This document shows, one piece after another, positions 33,027 through 39,828 of a DNA stretch of 41,904 nt. The position numbers were made by a program, and so were the translations under genes. Source of the DNA: Ekhidna sp. (GTDB lineage Bacteria > Bacteroidota > Bacteroidia > Cytophagales > Cyclobacteriaceae); contig JABSPG010000007.1 in assembly GCA_013214445.1 (NCBI GenBank), positions 1-41,904 on the forward strand. The letters are read 5' to 3'. Below the pieces are notes generated by a model. That model was not told the DNA's origin. It worked only from the letters and a program-made list of their open reading frames with translations, and ran no database searches. Numbering within the stretch: position 1 is the stretch's first letter; every line of letters begins with the position of its first letter.

Positions 33027-33443
33027 TTAAAAGATTTCGTCTCTAGTTGCTTCAACGTTTTCATCAGTAGTTATAGTTTCAACAGCAGTTTGTGCCGCTG
33101 TCTTTACTACTGGTGCTTGACTGTTCTGTACAGGTGCTTCGTTACCAACTGGACGGTTAGTTACATACTTAGCGATTTGCTCAGGTGTCATAGGTTGAAA
33201 TGATAAAGAGATATATCTTTGATTGCTACTTGCTTGAATATTGTTCCAACCACTGACCCACATCCATATGTTATTCACTAAACATCTACCACGTACGTTT
33301 GGATGATTGTCCTTAGTACGTTGTGTGTTTGGATATAATGCACCAGAGTTATCACGGTCATTACCTTGTGAACTAGGTTGTTGGTCTAAGAAGTCCATAC
33401 CGCTGTCTAATACAACGGGTGTTGCTGTTTGTTCAGTAGACAT
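33027..33443 (-). CDS. Putative small ssDNA-binding-like protein with SSB-type tip
   Basis: 138 residues, MSTEQTATPVVLDSGMDFLD, with AGGAGACATTACTA before the ATG. The core SGALYPNTQRTKDNHPNVRG followed by WMWVSGWNNIQASSNQRYIS and LSFQ has the pattern of small phage proteins (x-G-A-L-F-x-N...HPxxRG...W-W...ylsl-F) that look like one OB-type beta barrel. The tail ends ATRDEIF, matching the C-terminus of the gp2.5-like SSB. A second SSB or replisome accessory is my inference; the fold is not proven. Confidence 0.62.
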   Translation of the reverse strand: MSTEQTATPVVLDSGMDFLDQQPSSQGNDRDNSGALYPNTQRTKDNHPNVRGRCLVNNIWMWVSGWNNIQASSNQRYISLSFQPMTPEQIAKYVTNRPVGNEAPVQNSQAPVVKTAAQTAVETITTDENVEATRDEIF

Positions 33444-33485
33444 TAGTAATGTCTCCTATATTAAGTTAATTAAGAATTTGAGGGT

Positions 33486-33558
33486 GGTGTGTACTGGAAT
33501 CGAACCAGTGTCCGTGCTACATACTGTCGCGTGCTCTACCTACTGAGCTTCACACACC
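33486..33558 (-). tRNA. tRNA-like gene 3 (irregular anticodon arm, Tyr-GTA by position)
   Basis: Minus strand, 73 nt. Acceptor GGTGTGT/ACACACC perfect; D arm GCTC-AGTAGGTA-GAGC with conserved A14, GG and A21; T arm ACTGG-TTCGATT-CCAGT; discriminator A followed by CCC, so CCA is not encoded. The linker before the D stem is 3 nt (GAA). The expected anticodon stem CGCGA/TAGCA has two mismatches and the 7-nt loop CAGTATG lacks the universal T33. By position the anticodon would be GTA. An alternative GCGACA/TGTAGC helix with one mismatch leaves only a GTA triloop. Confidence 0.62.
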
Positions 33559-33568
33559 TATAATAAGT

Positions 33569-34009
33569 TTAGCTTGTACGTTTCTTTGCAGATTTCTTTA
33601 AACGCTTGCCAGTATAACCTGACTTGCTTGTTACCTTTTGGAATAGTATACCTGTGTATGGGTCATAGTAAGTTTTAACGGAGCCTGTCTTACCAAACTT
33701 ACGTGCTTTGGTTATACGAATCAATGCGCAGTTAGGGTCTATAGCCTGTTGATTACGTTCAAAACCGATATGTTTAATAGTAGTTTCACTATCTTTATAC
33801 TCTAAAGGTTTATCTTTGCTAGATGATTCTACAATAGCACTATACATTAGCTGCATCTTGTTTAATATATTCATGATAGATTTTCCTCTACGTTCAAAAC
33901 CGATATGTTTAATAGTAGTTTCACTATCTTTATACTCTAAAGGTTTATCTTTGCTAGATGATTCTACAATAGCACTATACATTAGCTGCATCTTGTTTAA
34001 TATATTCAT
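33569..34009 (-). CDS. Chimeric protein: duplicated leader plus primase-helicase C-terminus
   Basis: 146 residues. A 45-residue unit (MNILNKMQLMYSAIVESSSK...GFER) occurs twice in a row. It is joined to about 50 residues homologous to the primase-helicase C-terminus (NQQAIDPNCALIRITKARKF against NQQANDPNCSLIRIVKARKF). The unit contains its own AGAGGA site and ATG, so translation may begin at 34009 or at 33874, the latter giving a single-unit form of 101 residues. No helicase catalytic motif is included. It could be a decaying partial duplication, or a regulator that mimics the helicase tail. Confidence 0.7.
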   Translation of the reverse strand: MNILNKMQLMYSAIVESSSKDKPLEYKDSETTIKHIGFERRGKSIMNILNKMQLMYSAIVESSSKDKPLEYKDSETTIKHIGFERNQQAIDPNCALIRITKARKFGKTGSVKTYYDPYTGILFQKVTSKSGYTGKRLKKSAKKRTS

Positions 34010-34025
34010 GATAGATTTTCCTCTA
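33756..34025 (-). repeat. Perfect 135-bp tandem duplication
   Basis: Copy 1 spans 33756-33890 and copy 2 spans 33891-34025, identical by eye at every base. Each carries a ribosome-binding site, an ATG and 45 codons in one frame. Perfect identity means a very recent event or an assembly artefact. The downstream boundary is exactly where homology to the helicase gene begins. Confidence 0.92.
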
Positions 34026-34035
34026 CTCTGTATTG

Positions 34036-34323
34036 CTAAAGTACGTAAGTTATTTTGTAGCCTTGGTCAGACCAATACTTAGGGTTAATTGATATAGCCG
34101 TAGTTCCCACAACTCCATCATCACTAAGTATACCCCGCTTACATATTGTTAAGGCCTCATGTACTTTCTTTCTCTCAGTACCAATAAGTTCCCAACCTAA
34201 GAAGAGTTTATCACGCTTGCTAACTACTCTAAATATAGTACCCTGTCCACGCTTCTTTGCATAAAATGCTAGAATATCTTTCTCTTTAAGAGGACGTACT
34301 TTACCTTGTTTAATAGTTTTCAT
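34036..34323 (-). CDS. Small basic protein of unknown function
   Basis: 95 residues, MKTIKQGKVRPLKEKDILAF. The start is 2 nt after the stop of a 53-aa gene, with only a weak AGGTAAG site, so coupling is likely. Beta-rich and basic (GTIFRVVSKRDKLFLGWELI). Not recognised. Confidence 0.6.
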   Translation of the reverse strand: MKTIKQGKVRPLKEKDILAFYAKKRGQGTIFRVVSKRDKLFLGWELIGTERKKVHEALTICKRGILSDDGVVGTTAISINPKYWSDQGYKITYVL

Positions 34324-34324
34324 A

Positions 34325-34486
34325 CTACTTACCTGCTTTAATTAGTTGGCGTACTTTAGCAACTCTAAAACCTGCATTACGTTGTCGTGTATTTAACTTA
34401 CAAAAACTTACACCAGATTCTTGGTTATGGCTTCCGTAGTTTTTACTATGAGTTAATACTGGTGCTTCTACATATTCGTTTGTCAT
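34325..34486 (-). CDS. Small basic protein (not in ORF track)
   Basis: 53 residues, MTNEYVEAPVLTHSKNYGSH, from ATG at 34486 with AAAGGAAGCTATC upstream. The C-terminal half is basic (CKLNTRQRNAGFRVAKVRQL). Nothing recognisable. It is the first gene after a ~320-nt leader that carries a copy of the GCTGACTTAG motif. Confidence 0.6.
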   Translation of the reverse strand: MTNEYVEAPVLTHSKNYGSHNQESGVSFCKLNTRQRNAGFRVAKVRQLIKAGK

Positions 34487-34804
34487 GATAGCTTCCTTTA
34501 GACCGTGAATCCACAGTCGTAGTGTTTAAAATTAATCAGTTAAAATAATAATCGGTAAATATTCTTGTAGTATCTATGTATAGACCTATGAAGATTACTT
34601 ACAGGTATCACCCTAGTTATAAGTACTTGTTGTACAATAGTTTGTTACTATGTTACTGTTAGTCGGTTTTGGCCACCACCCTCAAGTCAAGTACTATCTA
34701 AGTACTAGCAATCATCATCCAAAATGGACTCCTATTGTTTATTTCTCTACTTCCTAAGTCAGCTTGAGTCATGCACAACTCTTTCAAGTCATGCACAATA
34801 TAAG
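34487..34804. other. Gene-free leader region
   Basis: Holds the class 1 promoter-like motif (34743-34778), two 12-bp direct repeats agtcatgcacaa at 34767 and 34787 (20-bp period), and a possible tiny leader ORF (AGGAG, then ATGATGATTGCT, 6 codons). A GACTGTG-GATT-CACGGTC hairpin lies just before the ribosome-binding site of the 53-aa gene. Otherwise AT-rich sequence with no coding signal. Confidence 0.55.
34743..34778 (-). promoter_or_regulatory. Putative phage RNAP promoter, class 1 copy B
   Basis: The minus strand reads GACTCAAGCTGACTTAG then GAAGTAGAGAA. It shares more than 30 nearly identical bases with the copy just after the RNAP gene. The exact core GCTGACTTAG is 34754-34763. Location just after a gene end and before a leader supports a promoter; an operator or origin site cannot be excluded. 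Confidence 0.55.
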
Positions 34805-35185
34805 TTAGGTTTGTCTGTAGAAGTTATTACTGTCTATCTCTACCCATACATAGCCATCAATTAATATAGGATTGCCGGTCATATGTGGTGCAATAGTCCT
34901 TCTGATAGTTTTCACAAGATACTTATCCCCACAAATACGTACTAAGGTTTTATCACCTGAGCGCATTCCACATCTATAAGCTGAGTGCAGTTTAATTACT
35001 AATCTTAACTGTACTTCGTGAATCGTTACTTCCAGCTTAACAGGTGTTGTATTCTCTCGTACAGGTTCATTTTCAATAGTCTGTGGGATTGGATTATCCT
35101 TAGACTTATTTGCGTAAATGAATGTAACGAGTGTTGCAATACCTATCAGCATAAAGCTTAATGTTAGTTCGTAATCAATCATCAT
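34805..35185 (-). CDS. Single-pass membrane protein of unknown function
   Basis: 126 residues, MMIDYELTLSFMLIGIATLV. The N-terminal helix (about residues 7-25) is hydrophobic. The rest is soluble and beta-rich (VKLEVTIHEVQLRLVIKLHS). It overlaps the upstream zinc-finger gene by 11 bp, with TTAAGG as ribosome-binding site. Not recognised. Confidence 0.65.
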   Translation of the reverse strand: MMIDYELTLSFMLIGIATLVTFIYANKSKDNPIPQTIENEPVRENTTPVKLEVTIHEVQLRLVIKLHSAYRCGMRSGDKTLVRICGDKYLVKTIRRTIAPHMTGNPILIDGYVWVEIDSNNFYRQT

Positions 35186-35456
35186 TTACGACCTTAAATT
35201 GTGATGTAGCTAGGAATATATTTAGAGTTCTTGATTCTACCCAAGAGCTGTCTACTAATGTATATGCTAAGTCTCTATTACCTACTTTATAGAACTTATG
35301 ATTATACATACAAACATGAGTAGCTTCCTTGGATTTGGCTACATACTCACGTTCACATCTACTACAGCATCTAATACACCTGCTTAACCAATTAACCCTT
35401 CCGCAATTATTACACGGTACTGAGACTGGGAATCTTCCCTCTGTTACTAGTTTCAT
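35175..35456 (-). CDS. Small cysteine-rich (zinc-finger) protein
   Basis: 93 residues, MKLVTEGRFPVSVPCNNCGR. Cysteines in CNNC, CIRCC and CSRC form one or two likely zinc knuckles in the first 40 residues; a beta-like domain follows. GGAGG lies 5 nt upstream of the ATG, at the end of the previous gene. A nucleic-acid or protein-binding role is possible; family unknown. Confidence 0.68.
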   Translation of the reverse strand: MKLVTEGRFPVSVPCNNCGRVNWLSRCIRCCSRCEREYVAKSKEATHVCMYNHKFYKVGNRDLAYTLVDSSWVESRTLNIFLATSQFKVVNDD

Positions 35457-35457
35457 A

Positions 35458-35595
35458 TTAACCTCCTAATTCAATAGGGTTGCCATCGTTATCTTCACCA
35501 CGACATTTATTACAAACAGACTTGCCGTTAAATAGTACTATCGCTTTACGTTGTTCACAAGAATCACATGGTTTATATACAGTGTACTCTTTCAT
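35458..35595 (-). CDS. Small zinc-finger protein (not in ORF track)
   Basis: 45 residues, MKEYTVYKPCDSCEQRKAIV. Two pairs, CDSC and CNKC, about 17 residues apart, form a probable zinc ribbon. The start overlaps the previous TAA by one base (TAATG) and the last codons (GGAGGT) serve as ribosome-binding site for the next gene. Confidence 0.65.
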   Translation of the reverse strand: MKEYTVYKPCDSCEQRKAIVLFNGKSVCNKCRGEDNDGNPIELGG

Positions 35596-35744
35596 TATAA
35601 TCCTATCCCATAATCTCTTATCATCCTTATAACATCTAGTGCTATAAGGAATCCAAGTAAAAGTTTACCAATAAACACTTGCTTTTGTAGCTTACGTTTA
35701 TCTCTTCTAAGTTGTGCGTAATGTTGTATCTCTGACTTATTCAT
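35595..35744 (-). CDS. Tiny membrane protein (not in ORF track)
   Basis: 49 residues, MNKSEIQHYAQLRRDKRKLQ, with a basic amphipathic N-terminus then one hydrophobic segment (VFIGKLLLGFLIALDVI). Coupled at both ends by TAATG overlaps. Function unknown. Confidence 0.6.
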   Translation of the reverse strand: MNKSEIQHYAQLRRDKRKLQKQVFIGKLLLGFLIALDVIRMIRDYGIGL

Positions 35745-35875
35745 TAGAAGAAGCCTTTCATAGTTCTATAGATAAAGAATAATATGAATCCAGATGCTAT
35801 GCCAGACAAGCTACATAGTACTAAGAATATAACATTATATATGTACTTTCTTACTAGTTCTTTTAATTTATTCAT
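35744..35875 (-). CDS. Tiny membrane protein (not in ORF track)
   Basis: 43 residues, MNKLKELVRKYIYNVIFLVL, basic start followed by a hydrophobic helix (VIFLVLCSLSGIASGFILFF). TAGGAATCATCACA precedes the ATG, and its TAA overlaps the next ATG by one base. Holin-like size and topology, but not near the lysozyme and not recognised. Confidence 0.6.
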   Translation of the reverse strand: MNKLKELVRKYIYNVIFLVLCSLSGIASGFILFFIYRTMKGFF

Positions 35876-35908
35876 TGTGATGATTCCTATTAATGTAAGT
35901 TATTGTTA

Positions 35909-36004
35909 CTAGCGTGTTATAGGTGTTACTTTACAACCTACTAAAGTCTTTTGCTGCATAGCTTTCATGTAGTCTACTATCTGAGCTGTTGTTAATGTTT
36001 TCAT
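35909..36004 (-). CDS. Very small ORF with good ribosome-binding site (not in ORF track)
   Basis: 31 residues, MKTLTTAQIVDYMKAMQQKT. AGAGGAACCAC lies directly before the ATG. It is the first ORF after the RNAP gene and its ~230-nt leader. Helical; function unknown. The ribosome-binding site is the only support that it is expressed. Confidence 0.45.
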   Translation of the reverse strand: MKTLTTAQIVDYMKAMQQKTLVGCKVTPITR

Positions 36005-36232
36005 GTGGTTCCTCTAGCAAGACAAGCTTGCAGTTAATTAGTTTATACTATTTTGGGTCTACCCATAGTTGGATATGTTAACTAAACTTGATAGCTCCTC
36101 AGTTAACACTTAGCCGATTTAAAGTGAGTCTATCAATAGTTTACGACCTCTCACTACTAGTTACTTATCACTAGCAAGCCTTGTGGAGAAAGAACTGGAT
36201 TGTCCCTTCTCTATTTTCTAAGTCAGCTTGAC
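36005..36232. other. Structured leader after the RNAP gene
   Basis: The minus strand carries the class 1 motif at its start, then possible hairpins CTAGT-gataagta-ACTAG, GTTAACT-...-AGTTAAC (14-17-nt loop) and ACTAT-GGGT-AG-ACCC-AAA-ATAGT. No credible ORF. Likely promoter plus 5' leader for the tiny-protein operon. Confidence 0.5.
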
Positions 36233-36242
36233 TCAGGCACAA
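36207..36242 (-). promoter_or_regulatory. Putative phage RNAP promoter, class 1 copy A
   Basis: The minus strand reads GAGTCAAGCTGACTTAG then AAAATAGAGAAGGGA. It begins at the RNAP stop codon (TGA at 36233-36235). The exact core GCTGACTTAG is 36218-36227. The TAGAGAAGGGA end resembles the purine-rich initiation region of T7-group promoters such as SP6 (ATAGAAGAG). This is inference; no start site is known. Confidence 0.55.
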
Positions 36243-38191
36243 AAGTACGAGCTATCTTTATGGTTTAATATCTCCTCAGTAACGATTGGGGTGTACTGTG
36301 GCATTACTGGACGACCTAGTATCTTCATAAGATGTACATGTTGGTCGTTATCAATAAATACTTCTTTATAAGCTGACGCAATAACTGCTTTAAGCTTAGG
36401 AGCATCTAATAAAGTAGTTCTGAAACAATCATGTATAGATGTAAAAGCCTTCAAGCCAGCTTTCTTTGCGTGTACAATAACAGTACGAGCAACTAAAGCA
36501 TCTAGACCTTGGATATAGTTTACAAGGAAAGTACGTACATATTCCTCAGCAGTAGGTTGTGCAGCTTTAACTGTCCAACTACCCTCAGCCTTACCAAAAT
36601 GCATTCTCTTACCTGCTCCAAGGAACAAGCTAAATGAAGGACATACTTCGATAGTAGGTTTAGCAGGTTTAAATACTTGTAAACCATCTGTATGTCTATA
36701 CGTGATATATTCTTTACCTGCTAACTCTAGGTTAACCTTTAAAGTATCTTGTACAGTAGTCTTAAGGTTATTAATCTTAACACCCATAGCTTCATTAATA
36801 GCTTCAATACAATCTTTAGCTACTTGTTGCATATCATTACTTAGTATACCTGCATCACGTAAGTTCTGTAAGTTATCTTTAGAAGTAAGTAAAGCACGTT
36901 CACCACCACCATACTGTACAGCCATGTAAGGTGTTTTGATAAAGCTACGTGAAGCAAAGTCATAACCAAACTTCTCAAGTAATTTCTTTGCAGACATTAC
37001 ATAAGGGTCAGTAGTTTCAGACTTAGGCTTAGTAGTAATACCTGTAGCTTCACCCATTTCAGCATCACCTGCTAAGATAGCAAAGTACTGTGTACCAGAA
37101 CAACGAGCATCTAAGCCAAAACCTAGACGTGAATCACATTTACCTGTGTTCTCGAAATCAGCGAAATCAAGAGCCATACGTACTAATGTAAAAGGCTTCT
37201 TAGGACAATCTTGACGTGTAGCTAGGTCAGTAGACAAAGACTTCTTAAGTGACTGGAACAAGAATTCAATTGGATTATTGGCAACTCGCATTAAGTACTT
37301 ACTGTCTTGGAACTTCTTACCACCTGCACAATCATCTAGTTCGTCTAAGAACATGTTGTATGATTCTGTTGTTTCTACACCTGCGCCAGTTTCTACAGCA
37401 TGTGTTTGATACTTACTTACAAAGTTCTCTACATTATGAGCATATAAAGAACGAGCTAAATCACTAGATTGTGGGTTAGCACCTGCACAAGCTTCATGGT
37501 ATAATCTACCACGTACATCAGCATCATAAGGAGAAGTTAAGATAGGCTCATCCTTCATAGTTTCACAACCAGTTAAGATGTAACCGTATCCATCTAATTC
37601 CATCATTATAGAATTACGTAGGTCTGACATTGGCATAGCTTTAACTCTACCAATTACTTGACCGATTATGTTAAGCATATCACCGTGTACATGATACTCA
37701 GTTGCTTGTAAATGTTGGATTGCTTCCTTAAGTAATTTACTAGGCTTAACCTTTCCACCTTTTACATAGTTAGTAAGACGATTAGCATCATCAAACTTAC
37801 CAGTAGCAGGTAATGTAACATTCTTAGCAAGTACCATCTCATTCCATTTAGGAGTAAGTTGTACAGTGCCATCTTCATTAACAACAAGTAAGTTAAGAGT
37901 TTTAGCAACAGATACTAAAGCACTAGCATTACCTGCTAATGTAATATCTTGGTTAAGTCTACGTACACGGTCTAAATGATAATCTAACTGTACCATTAAA
38001 GAGTCTAGTTCTAACGCTGTATCAAGTGGTAACTCAACAAATGACCAAGTAATAGCAAGAGCTACACAAGCACATTTTTCAGGAGTATGTATATTGATTT
38101 TAGAGCTAGTATAAATAGCACTAGTTAAAGTAGGAGTTACGTTAGAAGTGATACGTTGAGCGTTTTGTAAGTTTAAAGTAATTTGAGTCAT
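36233..38191 (-). CDS. Single-subunit DNA-directed RNA polymerase (T7-like)
   Basis: 652 residues from ATG at 38191 (MTQITLNLQNAQRITSNVTP); the ORF-track N-terminus adds a Tyr/Leu/Ile run with no ribosome-binding site. Catalytic motifs: A, GLDARCSGTQYF (Asp361, equivalent of T7 Asp537); B, SRSFIKTPYMAVQYG (Arg, Lys419, Tyr427); C, TSIHDCFRT (Asp588, equivalent of T7 Asp812). About 175 residues shorter than T7 RNAP before motif A, so the promoter-binding N-terminal domain is reduced. It would transcribe phage genes from its own promoters. The last base of the stop region contains a promoter-like motif. Confidence 0.92.
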   Translation of the reverse strand: MTQITLNLQNAQRITSNVTPTLTSAIYTSSKINIHTPEKCACVALAITWSFVELPLDTALELDSLMVQLDYHLDRVRRLNQDITLAGNASALVSVAKTLNLLVVNEDGTVQLTPKWNEMVLAKNVTLPATGKFDDANRLTNYVKGGKVKPSKLLKEAIQHLQATEYHVHGDMLNIIGQVIGRVKAMPMSDLRNSIMMELDGYGYILTGCETMKDEPILTSPYDADVRGRLYHEACAGANPQSSDLARSLYAHNVENFVSKYQTHAVETGAGVETTESYNMFLDELDDCAGGKKFQDSKYLMRVANNPIEFLFQSLKKSLSTDLATRQDCPKKPFTLVRMALDFADFENTGKCDSRLGFGLDARCSGTQYFAILAGDAEMGEATGITTKPKSETTDPYVMSAKKLLEKFGYDFASRSFIKTPYMAVQYGGGERALLTSKDNLQNLRDAGILSNDMQQVAKDCIEAINEAMGVKINNLKTTVQDTLKVNLELAGKEYITYRHTDGLQVFKPAKPTIEVCPSFSLFLGAGKRMHFGKAEGSWTVKAAQPTAEEYVRTFLVNYIQGLDALVARTVIVHAKKAGLKAFTSIHDCFRTTLLDAPKLKAVIASAYKEVFIDNDQHVHLMKILGRPVMPQYTPIVTEEILNHKDSSYFCA

Positions 38192-38259
38192 TTGATGGTT
38201 TCTCTGTATTAAGTTAAGTTGTATTAAGTATAAGTATATGTATAAGTATGTATTAAGTG
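38192..38259 (-). promoter_or_regulatory. TA-rich leader of the RNAP gene with short direct repeats
   Basis: The minus strand holds CTTAATACA three times and TACTTATAC twice within 60 bp, directly before the RNAP start. The composition suits a host sigma70 -10 region (TATACTTAT) or an operator for RNAP control, but no convincing -35 is seen. The only ribosome-binding site is a weak AGAGA. Confidence 0.35.
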
Positions 38260-38481
38260 TTAGTATTCTATCTGACAAGTACCATTAGCAGTACTTATAT
38301 CTTTACGTTCTATACCTTGTGCTATGTAAGTTCTTACACAAGCTGATTCTGATTGGTAAGCTTCGTAGTCAGCCTTAATTAACTGTCCAGTATTATATAG
38401 CGATATAGATAAGAGACTAACTATAGTCACTATAAAAGCTATGTATGTAGTTGTATTACTATGTATATTCGATAGTTTCAT
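38260..38481 (-). CDS. Small single-pass membrane protein
   Basis: 73 residues from ATG at 38481 (MKLSNIHSNTTTYIAFIVTI), with GGAG 9 nt upstream. One hydrophobic helix (YIAFIVTIVSLLSISLY) then a charged tail with two Cys (SACVRTYIA..., NGTCQIEY), possibly a periplasmic disulfide. Precedes the RNAP gene. Not recognised. Confidence 0.6.
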   Translation of the reverse strand: MKLSNIHSNTTTYIAFIVTIVSLLSISLYNTGQLIKADYEAYQSESACVRTYIAQGIERKDISTANGTCQIEY

Positions 38482-38482
38482 G

Positions 38483-38680
38483 TTATTTAACTCCATTAGA
38501 TGAGTTGCTTGCTATTATAGACAGGTCTTGTTCAGAACCTTGTACAGTTAACTCATTCTCATCAAAGTGCATAAGAACTAATATAGCTCCAAAGACAAAT
38601 AAAGCAGCAAGTACCGATTGAGATACTATGTAAGTGATAAGTATAACTAGTATAAATGATATGTATAAGATGATTTGCAT
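38483..38680 (-). CDS. Small two-helix membrane protein
   Basis: 65 residues, MQIILYISFILVILITYIVS, mostly hydrophobic over residues 1-37 (one long or two short membrane helices), then an acidic tail. Coupled to the next gene with a 1-nt gap. Holin-like in shape, but distant from the lysozyme; role unknown. Confidence 0.6.
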   Translation of the reverse strand: MQIILYISFILVILITYIVSQSVLAALFVFGAILVLMHFDENELTVQGSEQDLSIIASNSSNGVK

Positions 38681-38682
38681 GA

Positions 38683-39090
38683 TTAAGCTCCTTTTATATT
38701 TTGTACATAGTACTTAAGCATATCTTCGTATGACATTTCTTCTAAGTCTGTGTTACTTTCCCAACTATCTTCTTCACAGTACATGAAGTGGTGAGATAGT
38801 ATATCATACAAATCTTCTTGACTTGTATTACATAAGCTTGTTAATTCCTTTATAGCTTCCTCTCCATCTACTATATCATCACCTTTAGTTAGGTACATAG
38901 TGCCACATGTAGATACTTCCACATCAACTATAACTTTAGATGTGATAGTGTTGAAGAATCCCCAGTAGATAAAACCTGAGAACTCATCAATTCCAAATGT
39001 TACAGATAAACCTGTGTAATCATCTTCGCAGATACTAGTGATGATTTGAGCATTTGTTTGAGCTTGAGTAGTGATAGTTTGAATAGTCAT
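38683..39090 (-). CDS. Acidic protein of unknown function
   Basis: 135 residues, MTIQTITTQAQTNAQIITSI. Strongly acidic in the C-terminal half (YCEEDSWESNTDLEEMSYED). Beta-like centre (GFIYWGFFNTITSKVIVDVE). Small acidic early proteins of phages are often DNA mimics or host-enzyme inhibitors; that is only a possibility here. Confidence 0.6.
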   Translation of the reverse strand: MTIQTITTQAQTNAQIITSICEDDYTGLSVTFGIDEFSGFIYWGFFNTITSKVIVDVEVSTCGTMYLTKGDDIVDGEEAIKELTSLCNTSQEDLYDILSHHFMYCEEDSWESNTDLEEMSYEDMLKYYVQNIKGA

Positions 39091-39092
39091 GA

Positions 39093-39293
39093 TTAAGATT
39101 CCTGTGTAGTAGTAGTTAATTTAGCATCTAAGTTAAGTTCATGTGTTAAGTACGTGAAGTAACCTAACATAGCTGTTAATGTACAAGTTATAAGTAAGTC
39201 TTGCGTATCAATGTAAACTGCAACGCTTGTGTAGATAGTAATTAGAGCTAAGATGATAGTTACTATGTAAGTCTTGATAGTTAATGTATTCAT
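39093..39293 (-). CDS. Small two-helix membrane protein
   Basis: 66 residues, MNTLTIKTYIVTIILALITI, with two hydrophobic helices (about 8-27 and 33-48) and a short polar tail. It overlaps the GIY-YIG gene by 4 bp. Not recognised. Confidence 0.6.
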   Translation of the reverse strand: MNTLTIKTYIVTIILALITIYTSVAVYIDTQDLLITCTLTAMLGYFTYLTHELNLDAKLTTTTQES

Positions 39294-39652
39294 GATGTAT
39301 AGCCTTGTATAGTTGATGGTGTAATTCTGTTAATTAGTTGTGTGTATATCTTTACTTGTTTATTTGTAAGTGTTGGAGGTCTATAACTATGTTCTAGCTC
39401 ACCACCTCGTACCTTGTCTACACCTTTATAGTGTATAAGTAGTGATGTTATTAAGTACTCATAACTCTTAGCTTTATGTTTAGGTACTGTGTAAACTCTG
39501 GATAGTCCTAATACCGCGTACTTATTAGTCCAAGTATTAGGATTACGTATGTGGTCTTGTAACCTACTACTTACACACTTAGTTATGCCTACGTAGTATC
39601 TGTTATCCTCAAGCTTAAGTATGTAGATGTATCTGTGTATGTATCTGTTCAT
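39290..39652 (-). CDS. GIY-YIG nuclease family protein
   Basis: 120 residues, MNRYIHRYIYILKLEDNRYY. The motif YIYILKLEDNRYYVGITKCV is the GIY-YIG core with a following SSRLQDHI helix; KVRGGELEHS is a further family feature. It is probably free-standing, as no flanking gene is interrupted. It could be a homing enzyme or a host-DNA nuclease. A weak GAGGTAATAC site precedes the ATG. Confidence 0.75.
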   Translation of the reverse strand: MNRYIHRYIYILKLEDNRYYVGITKCVSSRLQDHIRNPNTWTNKYAVLGLSRVYTVPKHKAKSYEYLITSLLIHYKGVDKVRGGELEHSYRPPTLTNKQVKIYTQLINRITPSTIQGYTS

Positions 39653-39742
39653 GTATTACCTCATGTATAAGTGCGAAGCATAAAAGAGAAGAAGCGTAAG
39701 CAATAGAAGCATAAAGAAGACTACTTAGTCCTGTTTAGTATG

Positions 39743-39783
39743 CTGTATAAAACTGTATAATTCACTGTATAATGTCCTGTATA
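39743..39783. repeat. TATACAG iterons, main cluster
   Basis: Plus-strand ctgtata starts at 39743, 39753, 39765 and 39777 (spacings 10, 12, 12 bp, close to one DNA turn). Further copies are at 39910, 39922 and 40083. Iterated, roughly helically phased short repeats in AT-rich DNA are typical of origin or operator arrays. Confidence 0.65.
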
Positions 39784-39806
39784 TGGACACTGTATCGATT
39801 GTATGA

Positions 39807-39828
39807 TGATTCAATTACTAAGTCAGCC
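39807..39828 (-). promoter_or_regulatory. Putative phage RNAP promoter, class 2 copy C
   Basis: The minus strand reads GGCTGACTTAG then TAATTGAATCA. It differs from copy D at only three positions in 22. It lies about 155 nt upstream of the GIY-YIG gene start. It shares the 10-base core with the class 1 copies. Confidence 0.5.
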
